Shown here piece by piece: positions 34,398-42,963 of a DNA stretch of 64,000 nucleotides. The stretch comes from Halorussus lipolyticus. GTDB lineage: Archaea > Halobacteriota > Halobacteria > Halobacteriales > Haladaptataceae. Location of the stretch: positions 1,606,955-1,670,954 of the forward strand of contig NZ_CP119804.1 of assembly GCF_029338375.1 (NCBI RefSeq), in the 5' to 3' direction. Each line of letters opens with the position of its first letter. Within the stretch, counting starts at the first letter, position 1. The notes beneath the pieces are model-generated. The model made no database searches. It was not told the DNA's origin and was given only the letters and a program-made list of their open reading frames with translations. The position numbers and the translations under genes were made by a program.

Positions 34398-35834
34398 ATG
34401 CCAAACGGAGTCACCACCGACGAGCGCGTCACCGTCTCGGAAGTGATGGACCGGATTCCCGTCGGTGCGTTCCACCGCCGCCTGCTGGCGATTTGCGGGA
34501 GCGCGTGGGCCTTCGACGGCATGGAGGTCATCATCATCAGCTTCACCCTCCCGGTCCTCATCTCGGCGTGGGGACTGTCGGGCCTCTCGGCGGGACTGCT
34601 CGGGAGCGCGAGTCTCGTCGGCATGATAGCCGGCAACTGGGTGTGGGGCTGGTACGCCGACAAGCGCGGCCGAATCGACGCCTTCCAGTGGACCGTGCTG
34701 GTCTACTCGGTGTTCGCGGGGCTGACCGCCTTCGCCACCGGGTTCTACTCGGGATTCGCGCTCCGGTTTTTGACCGGCGTCGGTCTGGGCGGGGCCTTGG
34801 CGGTGGATACCTCCTACCTCTCCGAACACCTGCCGACCGACCGCCGAGGACGCTATCTGGTCTACTTGGACGCCTTCTGGCCGCTCGGAAACGTGTTGGC
34901 GGTCGTACTGGCGTGGCTGTTCCTCTCGGTACTGACCGGGCCTGCGGGGACTGTCACCGTGCCGGTCCTCGGCGCTGTCGCGGGGTGGCGACTCCTGTTC
35001 GCCAGCGCGGCCTTCCCGGCTCTGCTGGTGTTCGTGATTCGGTCCCAACTCCGGGAGACGCCCTACTACCTCGCGCGCCGAGGAGACATCGACGGCGCAA
35101 ACGAGCGCATCCGGGCCATCGCCGAGGAGAACGGCGAGGAGTTCACGCCCATCACTGCCGAGTCGGTCGAAACCACCGAGTCGGCGGGCTATTCGCGGCT
35201 GTTCGAGACCGACCTCCGGGCGCGGACCGCGATGATTGCGACGGCGTGGTTCGCCATCAACTTCGGCTACTACGGCGTGTTCATCTGGCTTCCCCAGACG
35301 GTCGGCGCGGCGGGCGTGGTCGAGAGCATCTCGGTCGGCGGCGTGACCCTCGAAGGTATCTACGTCTACTTCCTCCTCATCGCACTCGTCCAGTTCCCCG
35401 GCTACTTCAGCGCGGCCTACCTCGTGGAGAAAATCGGCCGCAAGCCGACGCTCGGGAGCTATCTCGCCCTCTCGGGCGTCTTCACCTTCGTCTTCGCGGC
35501 GTCGATGCCGAACGTCTCGCTGTTCGGCGCTGGCCTATCGGGCTTCTGGCCGTTCTTCGGCGGCCTGCTCGCGGCGAGTTTCTTCACCCTCGGCGCGTGG
35601 GGTGCTATCTACGCCTACACGCCGGAACTGTTCCCCACCGAGGTCCGGGGCACCGGCAACGGGTTCGCGGGCGGCGTCGGCAAAATCGGCGCGGTCCTCG
35701 GCCCGATTCTGGCCGGTGCGCTGGTCGAGACGGGGTATCTGGTGGCGCTCGCGCCGCTTGCGGTGGCGTTCCTCCTCGGCGGTCTGGTGGTGCTGGTCTT
35801 CGGCAGAGAGACGATGGGTGAACCCCTGTTCTGA
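34398..35834 (+). CDS. MFS transporter (sugar/organic-acid porter type)
   Basis: 478 residues from MPNGVTTDER, with CCTTAAGTG (34359-34367) as promoter; a start at 34365 would lie on top of the promoter. Twelve membrane helices are predictable. The MFS signature between helices 2 and 3 reads NWVWGWYADKRGRIDAF, and its counterpart in the second half is VEKIGRKPTLGSYLAL. The motif TAWFAINFGYYGVFIWLPQT and the ending GAIYAYTPELFPTEVRGTGN are typical of the metabolite:H+ symporter/sugar-porter groups (PETPxxxRG-like). It probably imports a sugar, aromatic or organic acid with protons or sodium. The substrate cannot be told. Confidence 0.88.
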   Translation: MPNGVTTDERVTVSEVMDRIPVGAFHRRLLAICGSAWAFDGMEVIIISFTLPVLISAWGLSGLSAGLLGSASLVGMIAGNWVWGWYADKRGRIDAFQWTVLVYSVFAGLTAFATGFYSGFALRFLTGVGLGGALAVDTSYLSEHLPTDRRGRYLVYLDAFWPLGNVLAVVLAWLFLSVLTGPAGTVTVPVLGAVAGWRLLFASAAFPALLVFVIRSQLRETPYYLARRGDIDGANERIRAIAEENGEEFTPITAESVETTESAGYSRLFETDLRARTAMIATAWFAINFGYYGVFIWLPQTVGAAGVVESISVGGVTLEGIYVYFLLIALVQFPGYFSAAYLVEKIGRKPTLGSYLALSGVFTFVFAASMPNVSLFGAGLSGFWPFFGGLLAASFFTLGAWGAIYAYTPELFPTEVRGTGNGFAGGVGKIGAVLGPILAGALVETGYLVALAPLAVAFLLGGLVVLVFGRETMGEPLF

Positions 35835-35993
35835 CACTCTTTTCTGTTTCTTTCCCAACTCTGATTGTTTTTATAGGAAATAATTAGTTGTCCGAGACTG
35901 CGAATCGGGCGACCGACTCACAGGTAGACGCCCGGTACCACGGAAGGAATCGACGCCTAGAGGAACTTACGTCTCCGCGCCGAACGCTCTGGC

Positions 35994-37232
35994 ATGGGCT
36001 GGGTACGAGAGTTCTCCTTCGACCGGGAACGGTTGGCGTGGTGGCTGGTCGCCGTCGTCTTGGCCGTCGCCGTCGGCTACGTCGTCACGTCCTTCCTCGG
36101 GACGTTCCTGTTGGGACTGTTCGTCTACTACGCCACGCGACCGATGTACCGCCGGCTGTTGGGCCGGATACACCAGCGGACGCTGACCGCCGCCACGGCG
36201 CTGTTCGGACTGGCGCTTCCCGGACTCCTGCTGTTGGGCTACACCGTACTCGTCAGCGTCCGAGAGTTGAGTTCGCTGGCGGGGGTCGGCCTCACCGAGT
36301 TCGAGGGCGTCCTCGGTCCCTACGTGGACACCTCGCTTCTGCTCGACCCCGCACAACTCGTCGGCATGGCGCAGGCGAACCCCCAGCAGTTACAGGAACT
36401 CGTCTCGGACCGCGGCGCAGAGGCCGTCCGCGACCTGCTGGCCTCGCTCGTGGCGGTTCTCGGGGTTCTCGCCAGCACCGCGCTCGGCATCGTCATCACC
36501 CTCGTCGTGGCGTTCTACCTCCTGCGGGACGACCACCGACTCGCGGCGTGGTTCCGCGAGGAGGTCGCCGGCGAGGACAGTCCCACCGTGGCGTTCGCCA
36601 GCGCGGTGGACAGCGACCTCGAAACCGTCTACTTCGGCAACATCCTGACCGCGTTCGTCATCGGCATCCTGTCGGCGGTCATCTTCAACCTCCTCGACCT
36701 CGTGGCTCCCGTCCTCGTCTCGGTGCCCTCGCCGACCCTGTTGGGCCTGCTCACGGGGCTCGCCAGCCTGATTCCGGTGGTCGGGATGAAGTTGGTCTAC
36801 ATCCCACTGGGCATCGTGCTGGCGGTCGTGGCGGGCGTGAACGACCCGACCACGCTCTGGTTCCCCGTCGTCTTCCTGCTGGTGACGTTCGTGGTCGTGG
36901 ACACGATTCCCGAACTCGTCCTGCGGCCCTACGTCTCGGGCCGGGACCTCCACACTGGACTGGTGATGCTGGCCTACGTCCTCGGTCCGGTGCTGTTCGG
37001 GTGGTACGGCCTGTTTCTCGGCCCGCTCCTGCTCGTGCTGGTCGTCCACTTCGTCCGCGTCATCGTGCCGGAACTGGTCGAACGCGACGAGTTCGCGGTC
37101 GAGAACCGGACGACTGAATCCGACGCGAGGACCGAATCGCCGCCATCGCGTCGCCGGGTTCCGGGCCGCGCTCCGGTCCGGGCGCTGACCCGCCGCGAGC
37201 GGACCCCCGACGGCGGGTCGGACGAACGCTGA
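35994..37232 (+). CDS. AI-2E family transporter
   Basis: 412 residues with about eight membrane helices. The layout is that of the AI-2E (TqsA/YdiK) family: two N-terminal helices (LAWWLVAVVLAVAVGYVVTS), a cytoplasmic central region, then conserved TALGIVITLVVAFYLLRDD and PSPTLLGLLTGLASLIPVVG. VVFLLVTFVVVDTIPELVLR followed by YVSGRDLHTGLVMLAYVLG matches the signature P...G..L...L...LG end. Members export signal molecules or act as Na+/H+ antiporters in halophiles. The C-terminal ~55 residues are a charged Arg/Pro/Ser-rich tail. Its stop is 1 bp from the convergent downstream gene's stop. Confidence 0.85.
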   Translation: MGWVREFSFDRERLAWWLVAVVLAVAVGYVVTSFLGTFLLGLFVYYATRPMYRRLLGRIHQRTLTAATALFGLALPGLLLLGYTVLVSVRELSSLAGVGLTEFEGVLGPYVDTSLLLDPAQLVGMAQANPQQLQELVSDRGAEAVRDLLASLVAVLGVLASTALGIVITLVVAFYLLRDDHRLAAWFREEVAGEDSPTVAFASAVDSDLETVYFGNILTAFVIGILSAVIFNLLDLVAPVLVSVPSPTLLGLLTGLASLIPVVGMKLVYIPLGIVLAVVAGVNDPTTLWFPVVFLLVTFVVVDTIPELVLRPYVSGRDLHTGLVMLAYVLGPVLFGWYGLFLGPLLLVLVVHFVRVIVPELVERDEFAVENRTTESDARTESPPSRRRVPGRAPVRALTRRERTPDGGSDER

Positions 37233-37233
37233 A

Positions 37234-38667
37234 TTATTCGCGCTTCTCTCGTTTCTCGAACGTCGGCGTTCCCGGATTCCCAGTGTCGGCGTACCCCCGA
37301 CGCCTGAGGGCGTAAACCACCTCGCTCAGGGCGCACTCGCCGGACAGAATCGGCTCGCCGTCGCCGGTGAACTCCGCGGTTTTCCGGTTCAACTCGTCCA
37401 GCGCGAACTCGTCGCCGAGTGCTTCGAGGGCGTCCCCGATTGTCGCGTCGTTCTCGTCGGGGGCGTACTCCGCGACTTTCTCGGCGGTGCGGTCGGCCAT
37501 GTCGTCGTAGGTTCGCTGGCCGGACTGCACCGGGTCGCGGATTTTCTTGGTGTACTCCAGCATGCGCTTGCTCTCGGCGACTGCTTCGTCCCAGTTCTCG
37601 ACCGCCCAGACCGCCAACTCGGGCAACTCGTCGATGGTTCCGGCGAGGCCGTAGTCCCGCGGGATGGCGTCGTAAATCCACGGTTGGTTGCGGGCGATGA
37701 GGACCTGCCCGCTCCCGGCCTGCTCGAACCACGTCCGGGCCAGCGTCTCGTACTCGGTCGCCGAGATACAGAGGTCGCCCTTCCTCAGCGCGGACTCGAA
37801 CTCGTCGCGGGACGCCTTGGGATAGGCCTCGACCCACGGCAGGTCGGCGTACTCGGCCGGAATCCGGCTCATGCTGGTCATCACGGTCCGAATCCCGAAC
37901 TTCTCGTAGAGGAGTTCGGCGAGGTTCATCACGGTCCCGACCTGCTTCTTGTCCCAGATTGACCCCGCGACGTGGAGGTACTCGGGTCGCTCGGCGTACT
38001 CGTCCTCGAACTGCGAGAAGTCGATGGGACTGCCGGTCTGGATGGCGGCGTCGAGGGCGCTGTCCACGACCGACTCCTGTAGCAGTTCACTGCCGTACTC
38101 GGCCATTCCCTCCCAATCGACCGTCGCCTTGAACCACATCCCGTCTGAGAGAATCGACTCGGTGAGTTCGGTGTCGCGCTGGAACCCGTTTCGCCACCCC
38201 GTCCCGGCGTACTTGAACGGGAGTTGGAGGTCGTGAACGTTGGTGATGATTTCGACGGGCCACGGGTGGCCGACCCGGTGGCCGTCGAGTGCGAACAGCC
38301 ACTTGGCGAGGTCGGCCCGGCCGCGCCGGAGTTGGTCCACCACCACGTCCACGTAGCCCAACTGGTCGTAGGTCGCTTCCGCGAGGGCTTCCAACTGGCC
38401 TTCGCTGTAGCCCGATTCGGTGAACGCGCCCTGATGGCGATGGCCGTGCATGAAGGGGTCGGCCTCGACGAGGGTGACGCGCTCCCGGTCGGCGTGGACG
38501 TACTCGGGGTCGTAGTTCGCCGTCTCTGGCGGCGCGAGCAACCAGTAGACGTGGAGGTCCGGGTCGATGTCCAACCACGTCTCGACCCAGACCACCGCGT
38601 CGTTGAGCGTGCCGTTTGCGGTCGCGTCGTCGGGCCGGTAGAGTTCGGGGACGATGAGGACGCGCAT
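37234..38667 (-). CDS. Haloarchaeal glycosyltransferase-like protein, function unknown
   Basis: 477 residues, soluble. The start MRVLIVPELYRPDDATANGT and the Rossmann-like second half (EYLHVAGSIWDKKQVGTVMN ... FGIRTVMTSMSRIPAEYADL ... SRDEFESALRKGDLCISATE) are reminiscent of GT-B glycosyltransferases: an N-terminal acceptor domain and a C-terminal domain where a Glu-rich segment (CISATEYETLARTWFEQAG) occupies the place of the donor-binding E-x7-E motif. I do not recognise the family with certainty. The C-terminal ~90 residues are an acidic helical extension. No other glycan gene is adjacent. Confidence 0.6.
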   Translation of the reverse strand: MRVLIVPELYRPDDATANGTLNDAVVWVETWLDIDPDLHVYWLLAPPETANYDPEYVHADRERVTLVEADPFMHGHRHQGAFTESGYSEGQLEALAEATYDQLGYVDVVVDQLRRGRADLAKWLFALDGHRVGHPWPVEIITNVHDLQLPFKYAGTGWRNGFQRDTELTESILSDGMWFKATVDWEGMAEYGSELLQESVVDSALDAAIQTGSPIDFSQFEDEYAERPEYLHVAGSIWDKKQVGTVMNLAELLYEKFGIRTVMTSMSRIPAEYADLPWVEAYPKASRDEFESALRKGDLCISATEYETLARTWFEQAGSGQVLIARNQPWIYDAIPRDYGLAGTIDELPELAVWAVENWDEAVAESKRMLEYTKKIRDPVQSGQRTYDDMADRTAEKVAEYAPDENDATIGDALEALGDEFALDELNRKTAEFTGDGEPILSGECALSEVVYALRRRGYADTGNPGTPTFEKREKRE

Positions 38668-38841
38668 GAAGTGGCCACAGAGACGGGAGACGCGACCTTG
38701 AATCTAGGTCCGAAGCGACCGGTGGTCAGACAACGCCGTTCCCCGCGTGCTTCGCTCGGCGAGCCAAACAGATGTGAAATCCGAAAGGCGTCCTCGCTCC
38801 ACTCCGTCATAATCAAGTCGCCGCGCTGTCCACCGACGCCC

Positions 38842-39402
38842 ATGTTCCGAACCGGTCATTACGGCGCGGCGCTCGCGGTCTACGCCCCGTTCGGCGCGTG
38901 GCTTCTCTCGCTCGGCCACCCCGGAGCCGCGGTGGTCGGCGGCGCGGGGGCCGTCTGGCTGACGATGCTCCCCGACTGGGACCACCGGGTCTCGTTCGTC
39001 TCCCACCGCGGGCCGACTCACACCCTCGCGTTCGCCGGCCTCCTCGGCGTCGGCGCGTGGGTCGCGGTCGGCGTAGCCATGGCGGGCCTCGGGGGGAGCG
39101 CGAGTGGGACGAATCTCGCCAGTCTCGCGCTCGGGTTCGGCGCGCCAGCAATCGGCCCGCTGTCGCTCCGGGCGTTCGCCGCCAGCGTCGTCGCGCTGTC
39201 CGTCCTCGCACACCTCTCCGCCGACCTGCTGACGCCGATGGGGGTGCCACTCCTCTGGCCTGTCACCGACCGGCGCTACTCGCTGTCGGTGACGACCGCC
39301 GACAGCGCGGCGTGGAACTACGCGCTGTTCGTCGTCGGGGTCTTCGCCACCGGCGCGGCGGGGTATCTCGGCCTCGAACTCCTCGCGCGGGGTGGTATCT
39401 AG
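38842..39402 (+). CDS. YdjM/DUF457-type membrane-bound metal-dependent hydrolase
   Basis: 186 residues from MFRTGHYGAA. About four membrane helices carry the family's metal-site residues: HYGAALAVYAPFG (first His), LTMLPDWDHRVSFVSHRGPT with the D-x-D-H and H-R-G-x-T-H motifs (LPDWDH; HRGPTHTL), and VLAHLSADLLTPMGVPLLWP (HLxxDxLTPxG). This matches the LexA-binding/YdjM-like DUF457 family. The substrate is unknown. From memory, similar proteins in bacteria are induced by DNA damage or phospholipid stress. Confidence 0.85.
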   Translation: MFRTGHYGAALAVYAPFGAWLLSLGHPGAAVVGGAGAVWLTMLPDWDHRVSFVSHRGPTHTLAFAGLLGVGAWVAVGVAMAGLGGSASGTNLASLALGFGAPAIGPLSLRAFAASVVALSVLAHLSADLLTPMGVPLLWPVTDRRYSLSVTTADSAAWNYALFVVGVFATGAAGYLGLELLARGGI

Positions 39403-39505
39403 TTAAGCTACAGATAGCTTTTGGAGAAACCACCGGCGCGGTCGGCGGTGGCCGGCATCAAGCGGACCGAGGACGACTGGCGACTCGGGACGAAGTAGCC
39501 GGGAC

Positions 39506-39931
39506 TCAGAACTCCGAGAGCGTGGCGCTCTCCGAGGCCCGACGGAGCGGGCGGCCTTCGTCCTCCGCGGCGCGAGCCAAATACGCTCGAAACCGGCCGG
39601 ACGAAGCTGTGCGGCAGACGACACCTTCGTCGGCGTCGTACTCGGCGACGCCCTCTTCGGCGAGTCGAGGGAGGTGGACGTGGTAAAGGTCGGCCACGAC
39701 CTGCTCGGTGGGGACGCCTTCGAGAGACGACACCTCCTCGGCGAGGTCGGTCAGCCCAATCGGGTCGGAGTGGCGATACAGCACGTACAGCGCGTTTCGG
39801 CGGCGCTCGACAGCGAGTAGCTCGAAAATCGCGTCGAGCGAGCGTCCCGCCGAACCGCGTTCGGCGGGGGCGTCGCTTTCGGGGTCGTTCGAGGTCGGTT
39901 CTCGGTTCGACTCGTTCGGAGCATGACTCAT
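39506..39931 (-). CDS. DUF7344-type winged-helix regulator
   Basis: 141 residues from MSHAPNESN, with a TATA element (GATTTATAATG, minus strand, ~39968-39958) about 30 bp upstream. An acidic N-terminus precedes the winged helix: LDAIFELLAVERRRNALYVL, then RHSDPIGLTDLAEEVSSLEG, then LYHVHLPRLAEEGVAEYDAD, the order helix-turn-helix and wing used by haloarchaeal DUF7344 proteins. No signal or membrane helix is seen. It is likely a DNA-binding regulator; the target is unknown. The same domain is truncated in the chimeric remnant at 17359-17833. Confidence 0.8.
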   Translation of the reverse strand: MSHAPNESNREPTSNDPESDAPAERGSAGRSLDAIFELLAVERRRNALYVLYRHSDPIGLTDLAEEVSSLEGVPTEQVVADLYHVHLPRLAEEGVAEYDADEGVVCRTASSGRFRAYLARAAEDEGRPLRRASESATLSEF

Positions 39932-40070
39932 TGTCTTGTGAGATGGTATCACACACGCATTATAAATCTAGGCAGATTCATTGAGAACGATAGCATCGAA
40001 ACAAACGCGATGCGGTCGGGGCGTTTGCTCGGGGCTAGCGACGACGCTCAGCGACCGGTGCTGGTGGTTC

Positions 40071-40217
40071 TCACCAATCCCGATAGGACAGTTCGTCGGC
40101 CTTGTTGGTGACCGCCCGCATCATGCACCCGTGGCAGACCCAGAGGTCGCCCCCGTTGCGAGAGACCAACCGGGTCCCCTCCGGCTTGCGGTCCTCGCAG
40201 ATGTCACAGACTCGCAT
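40071..40217 (-). CDS. 48-residue double-CxxC zinc finger protein
   Basis: The frame from ATG at 40217 reads MRVCDICEDRKPEGTRLVSR, then NGGDLWVCHGCMMRAVTNKA, then DELSYRDW. The two CxxC knuckles ~25 residues apart form a classic single-zinc ribbon. The upstream extension of the open frame to 40607 is not haloarchaeal-like and is excluded. It belongs to the class of small CPxCG-related zinc fingers common in haloarchaea, several of which affect growth or biofilm formation. The precise function is unknown. Confidence 0.78.
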   Translation of the reverse strand: MRVCDICEDRKPEGTRLVSRNGGDLWVCHGCMMRAVTNKADELSYRDW

Positions 40218-40374
40218 GGTTCGTGTTAGATACGTGGAGGTTTCAATCTCTCGGGCAGGCGTCCGAGTCGGGTGACGCCGGTCCTCAGACTCGCGCGACT
40301 CCCGACGCTCCCGACTCGCGCGAACGCGGTTCCCGGCGGCGGATTTTTGCTCTCGTCGGCCGATTGTTGGCTTC

Positions 40375-41244
40375 ATGGCCGGGATAACCGAGTGGTTCGT
40401 CCGCGTGGTGGGGCGCGACCCCGTGATGCAGGGCTTAGCCGGCGGCATCGTCATCGCCGCGCTGAACACTCTCGGGGCGGCGCTGGTGGTCGTCTGGCCG
40501 AACCCCTCCGACCGGGCGCTCGACGGCGCGCTGGGATTCGCGGCGGGGGTGATGCTGTCGGCGAGTTTCACGAGTCTCATCCTTCCCGGAATCGAAATCG
40601 GGGGCATCTGGCCGGTGCTGGCCGGGTTCGCACTCGGGGTCGTCCTGCTCGACCGGGCCGACCAGTGGGTCCCTCATATCCACGTCGTCATCACCGGTCG
40701 GGGCGGAGAACGTTCGAAGGAGGAGAGAGCGGACGGCGACCCTCGAATCGAGGAGGACACGGCGACCGGCCGGACCCGAATCGACCCCGACGACGACCGG
40801 ACCGCCTCGGTCTTGCTGTTTATCGTCGCCATTACCCTCCACAACATGCCCGAGGGGTTGGCGGTCGGGGTCGGGTTCGGGTCGGGCAACCTCGGCGACG
40901 CGCTGGCGCTGATGCTCGCCATCGGCATCCAGAACATCCCCGAGGGCCTCGCGGTTTCGGTCGCCGCCGCCAACGCCGGATTCGGGTCGCTGTTCTACGC
41001 CACGCTGGCAGGAGTCCGGGCCGGCCTCGTGGAGATTCCGCTGGCGGTGTTCGGCGCGCTCGCGGTAGGAATCGCCGCGCCGATTCTCCCCTACGCGATG
41101 GGGTTCGCGGCGGGCGGGATGCTGTTCGTCATCAGCGACGAAATTGTGCCCGAGACCCACGCTCGGGGTCACGAGCGAATCGCAACCCTCGGGACGATGC
41201 TCGGTGTCGCGGTGATGTTGTATCTCGACATCGTGCTCGGGTAA
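40375..41244 (+). CDS. ZIP-family metal transporter
   Basis: 289 residues with eight predicted helices. The helix IV signature is ITLHNMPEGLAVGVGFGSGN (HNxPEG, metal-binding His and Glu), and helix V has IGIQNIPEGLAVSVAAAN. The final helix has ISDEIVPETHARGHER. The loop between helices III and IV has VPHIHVVITGRGGERSKEER, with a few His for metal sensing. ZIP proteins of this type import Zn2+, Fe2+ or Mn2+ into the cytoplasm. It is the best candidate here for zinc uptake; the many small zinc proteins nearby are probably coincidental. Confidence 0.9.
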   Translation: MAGITEWFVRVVGRDPVMQGLAGGIVIAALNTLGAALVVVWPNPSDRALDGALGFAAGVMLSASFTSLILPGIEIGGIWPVLAGFALGVVLLDRADQWVPHIHVVITGRGGERSKEERADGDPRIEEDTATGRTRIDPDDDRTASVLLFIVAITLHNMPEGLAVGVGFGSGNLGDALALMLAIGIQNIPEGLAVSVAAANAGFGSLFYATLAGVRAGLVEIPLAVFGALAVGIAAPILPYAMGFAAGGMLFVISDEIVPETHARGHERIATLGTMLGVAVMLYLDIVLG

Positions 41245-41287
41245 GACTCTAGAAGCGATTATCACACTCGGAACCGTTGCGTTTCGC

Positions 41288-41713
41288 ATGGAACACGTCG
41301 AATACGTCTACACCTTCGGCATGACCGACGAGGAGGTAGACGAATACCTCCGCGAGAACGAGGTGGGCGTCCTCTCGCTGGCGGACGGCGGGGACGCCTA
41401 CGCGGTCCCGGTGGGGTACCACTACGACGGCCAGCGCCTGCTGGTCCGACTCGGCGAGCGCGACGACAGCACCAAGATGGCGTATCTGGATTCGACCGAC
41501 ACCGCCACGCTGGTCGTCTACGAGAAGGACGACGAGCAGTCGTCGTGGAGCGTCCTCGTCCGGGGGACGCTCAGGGAACTCCCGCCCGAATCGGACCGGG
41601 AGGTAAACGAGCAGTTCGAACCGTTTCGGCTGTTCGGCGAGCGCATCGAGGACGTGGACGCCGCCGTCTACGAGATGGAGATAGCGGAAGTGACCGGGCG
41701 GCGGACCGACTGA
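41288..41713 (+). CDS. Pyridoxamine 5'-phosphate oxidase-fold flavin protein
   Basis: 141 residues with a split-barrel fold. YTFGMTDEEVDEYLRENEVG then VLSLADGGDAYAVPVGYHYD is the usual N-terminal half, where residues bind FMN phosphate. LVRLGERDDSTKMAYLDSTD and VVYEKDDEQSSWSVLVRGTL follow. Haloarchaea have many such short proteins, which bind FMN or F420 and act in oxidation or as sensors. The isolated position before msrB hints at redox defence, but the substrate is unknown. A second related protein lies at 45125. Confidence 0.85.
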   Translation: MEHVEYVYTFGMTDEEVDEYLRENEVGVLSLADGGDAYAVPVGYHYDGQRLLVRLGERDDSTKMAYLDSTDTATLVVYEKDDEQSSWSVLVRGTLRELPPESDREVNEQFEPFRLFGERIEDVDAAVYEMEIAEVTGRRTD

Positions 41714-41776
41714 CCTCGGGCGCGGGGCGGGTCCGACTCGCGCAACCCCTAACCCTCCCGAGGCCCAAGTCGGACC

Positions 41777-42193
41777 ATGAGCGAGGAGACTTCCCGAGAC
41801 GCCGGCGACCTGCCCGAGACCGAAGACGAGTGGCGCGAGCGACTTTCAGACGAGGAGTACGAGGTCCTCCGGGAGGCCGGGACCGAGCGACCCTTCTCGG
41901 GCGAACACGTGGACCGCAAAGACGACGGGACCTACGCCTGCGCCGGGTGCGGCGCGGAACTGTTCGATTCGGAGACCAAGTACGACTCGGGGTGCGGGTG
42001 GCCGAGTTTCTACGACACCGACGACGACCGCATCGAGACCCGCCGGGACACCAGCAAGGGGATGGACCGCATCGAAGTGCTGTGCGGCAACTGCGGCGGC
42101 CACCTCGGCCACGTCTTCGACGACGGCCCGGAACCGACTGGCAAGCGTTACTGCATCAATTCGGCCGCGCTGGACTTCGACGCCGACGAATAG
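41777..42193 (+). CDS. msrB: Peptide-methionine (R)-S-oxide reductase
   Basis: 138 residues. It repairs oxidised methionine (R-form) using thiol reductants. Zinc is held by two CxxC pairs, [13 protein letters not shown] and [17 protein letters not shown]. The substrate pocket is [10 protein letters not shown], and the catalytic Cys lies in [33 protein letters not shown] is the usual N-terminal lead. The family's usual length (~130-140) fits. msrA is not in the window. The leading ~25 residues are acidic. Confidence 0.96.
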   Translation: MSEETSRDAGDLPETEDEWRERLSDEEYEVLREAGTERPFSGEHVDRKDDGTYACAGCGAELFDSETKYDSGCGWPSFYDTDDDRIETRRDTSKGMDRIEVLCGNCGGHLGHVFDDGPEPTGKRYCINSAALDFDADE

Positions 42194-42289
42194 ACCGACC
42201 GCGACCGGGGCGAGTCGGTGTCGAATCGGCCACAAGCCTTATACGCGGAAATCCGAACCTTTATTTTCTTATCATCTCTCTGGAACGAT

Positions 42290-42895
42290 ATGGCCAACAC
42301 CGGTATCCACCTTGACAGTTCAAACACTGCCGTCGAAGACACCCCTTCTCGACCGAGCGTAACCGTCAAATACGGCCCGACAGCGCCGGTCGTAGACAGT
42401 CCGATTCTGTGCGAGGCCGACTATTCCGCCGAGGACTCGGACGTCGAGTACCAGTGGGAGTTCGGCGACGGTGCGACCGCAACCGGCAAGAGCGCGAGCA
42501 ACATCTTCGACAGCGCCGGCAAACAGTCGATTACGCTGACCGTCACCCACGCCAACGGCCGCATCGAGACGGTCCACGAGACCTTAACGGTCTACCGCGA
42601 GGCCACCGTCGAGGTCTGCGACGAGGACTGCGAGGACGAGTACGTCACCGTCGCCATCCGCGGCGACTCGGACTTCGACCCCGCCGGGTCGGTTGCGGTT
42701 GACTCCCTGCGATTCGGCGCACCGACCGCGCTGGCGATGGGAAGCGGGTCGTCTCCGGTCGAGACCGACGAGCGAGACGGGGACCTCCTCGTCCAGTTCC
42801 GCCGCGCGGCCCCGACTGCCGACGGGTCGCCCGGCCGCCTCGCCGGACGCACGGCCGACGGCGTCCCCCTCGCGGGAACCGCCGACGCGCTCTGA
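42290..42895 (+). CDS. PKD-domain protein without a visible export signal
   Basis: 201 residues from the ATG at 42290; CTTTATTTTCTTATC at 42259-42273 places the promoter ~26 bp upstream, so the transcript is leaderless. A single PKD-like β-sandwich spans ~25-105 (PILCEADYSAEDSDVEYQWE then FGDGATATGKSASNIFDSAG), with the WEFGDG motif. The C-terminal half (EVCDEDCEDEYVTVAIRGDS) has two Cys in an acidic stretch and then a low-complexity tail. PKD domains are normally extracellular, yet no Sec or Tat signal and no anchor are seen. Export by an unknown route or an intracellular role is possible. Confidence 0.75.
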   Translation: MANTGIHLDSSNTAVEDTPSRPSVTVKYGPTAPVVDSPILCEADYSAEDSDVEYQWEFGDGATATGKSASNIFDSAGKQSITLTVTHANGRIETVHETLTVYREATVEVCDEDCEDEYVTVAIRGDSDFDPAGSVAVDSLRFGAPTALAMGSGSSPVETDERDGDLLVQFRRAAPTADGSPGRLAGRTADGVPLAGTADAL

Positions 42896-42963
42896 GTGAG
42901 CCTTCAGCAAGAAATACGTGTTCTAAGTAACGGAGAATAGTTGTAAAAGACGTGTTTTTATTT

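Noticed and set aside
35888..37117. 409-codon plus-strand frame overlapping the AI-2E transporter
   Set aside because: It is Arg/Gly/Pro-rich shadow sequence of the real membrane protein frame.
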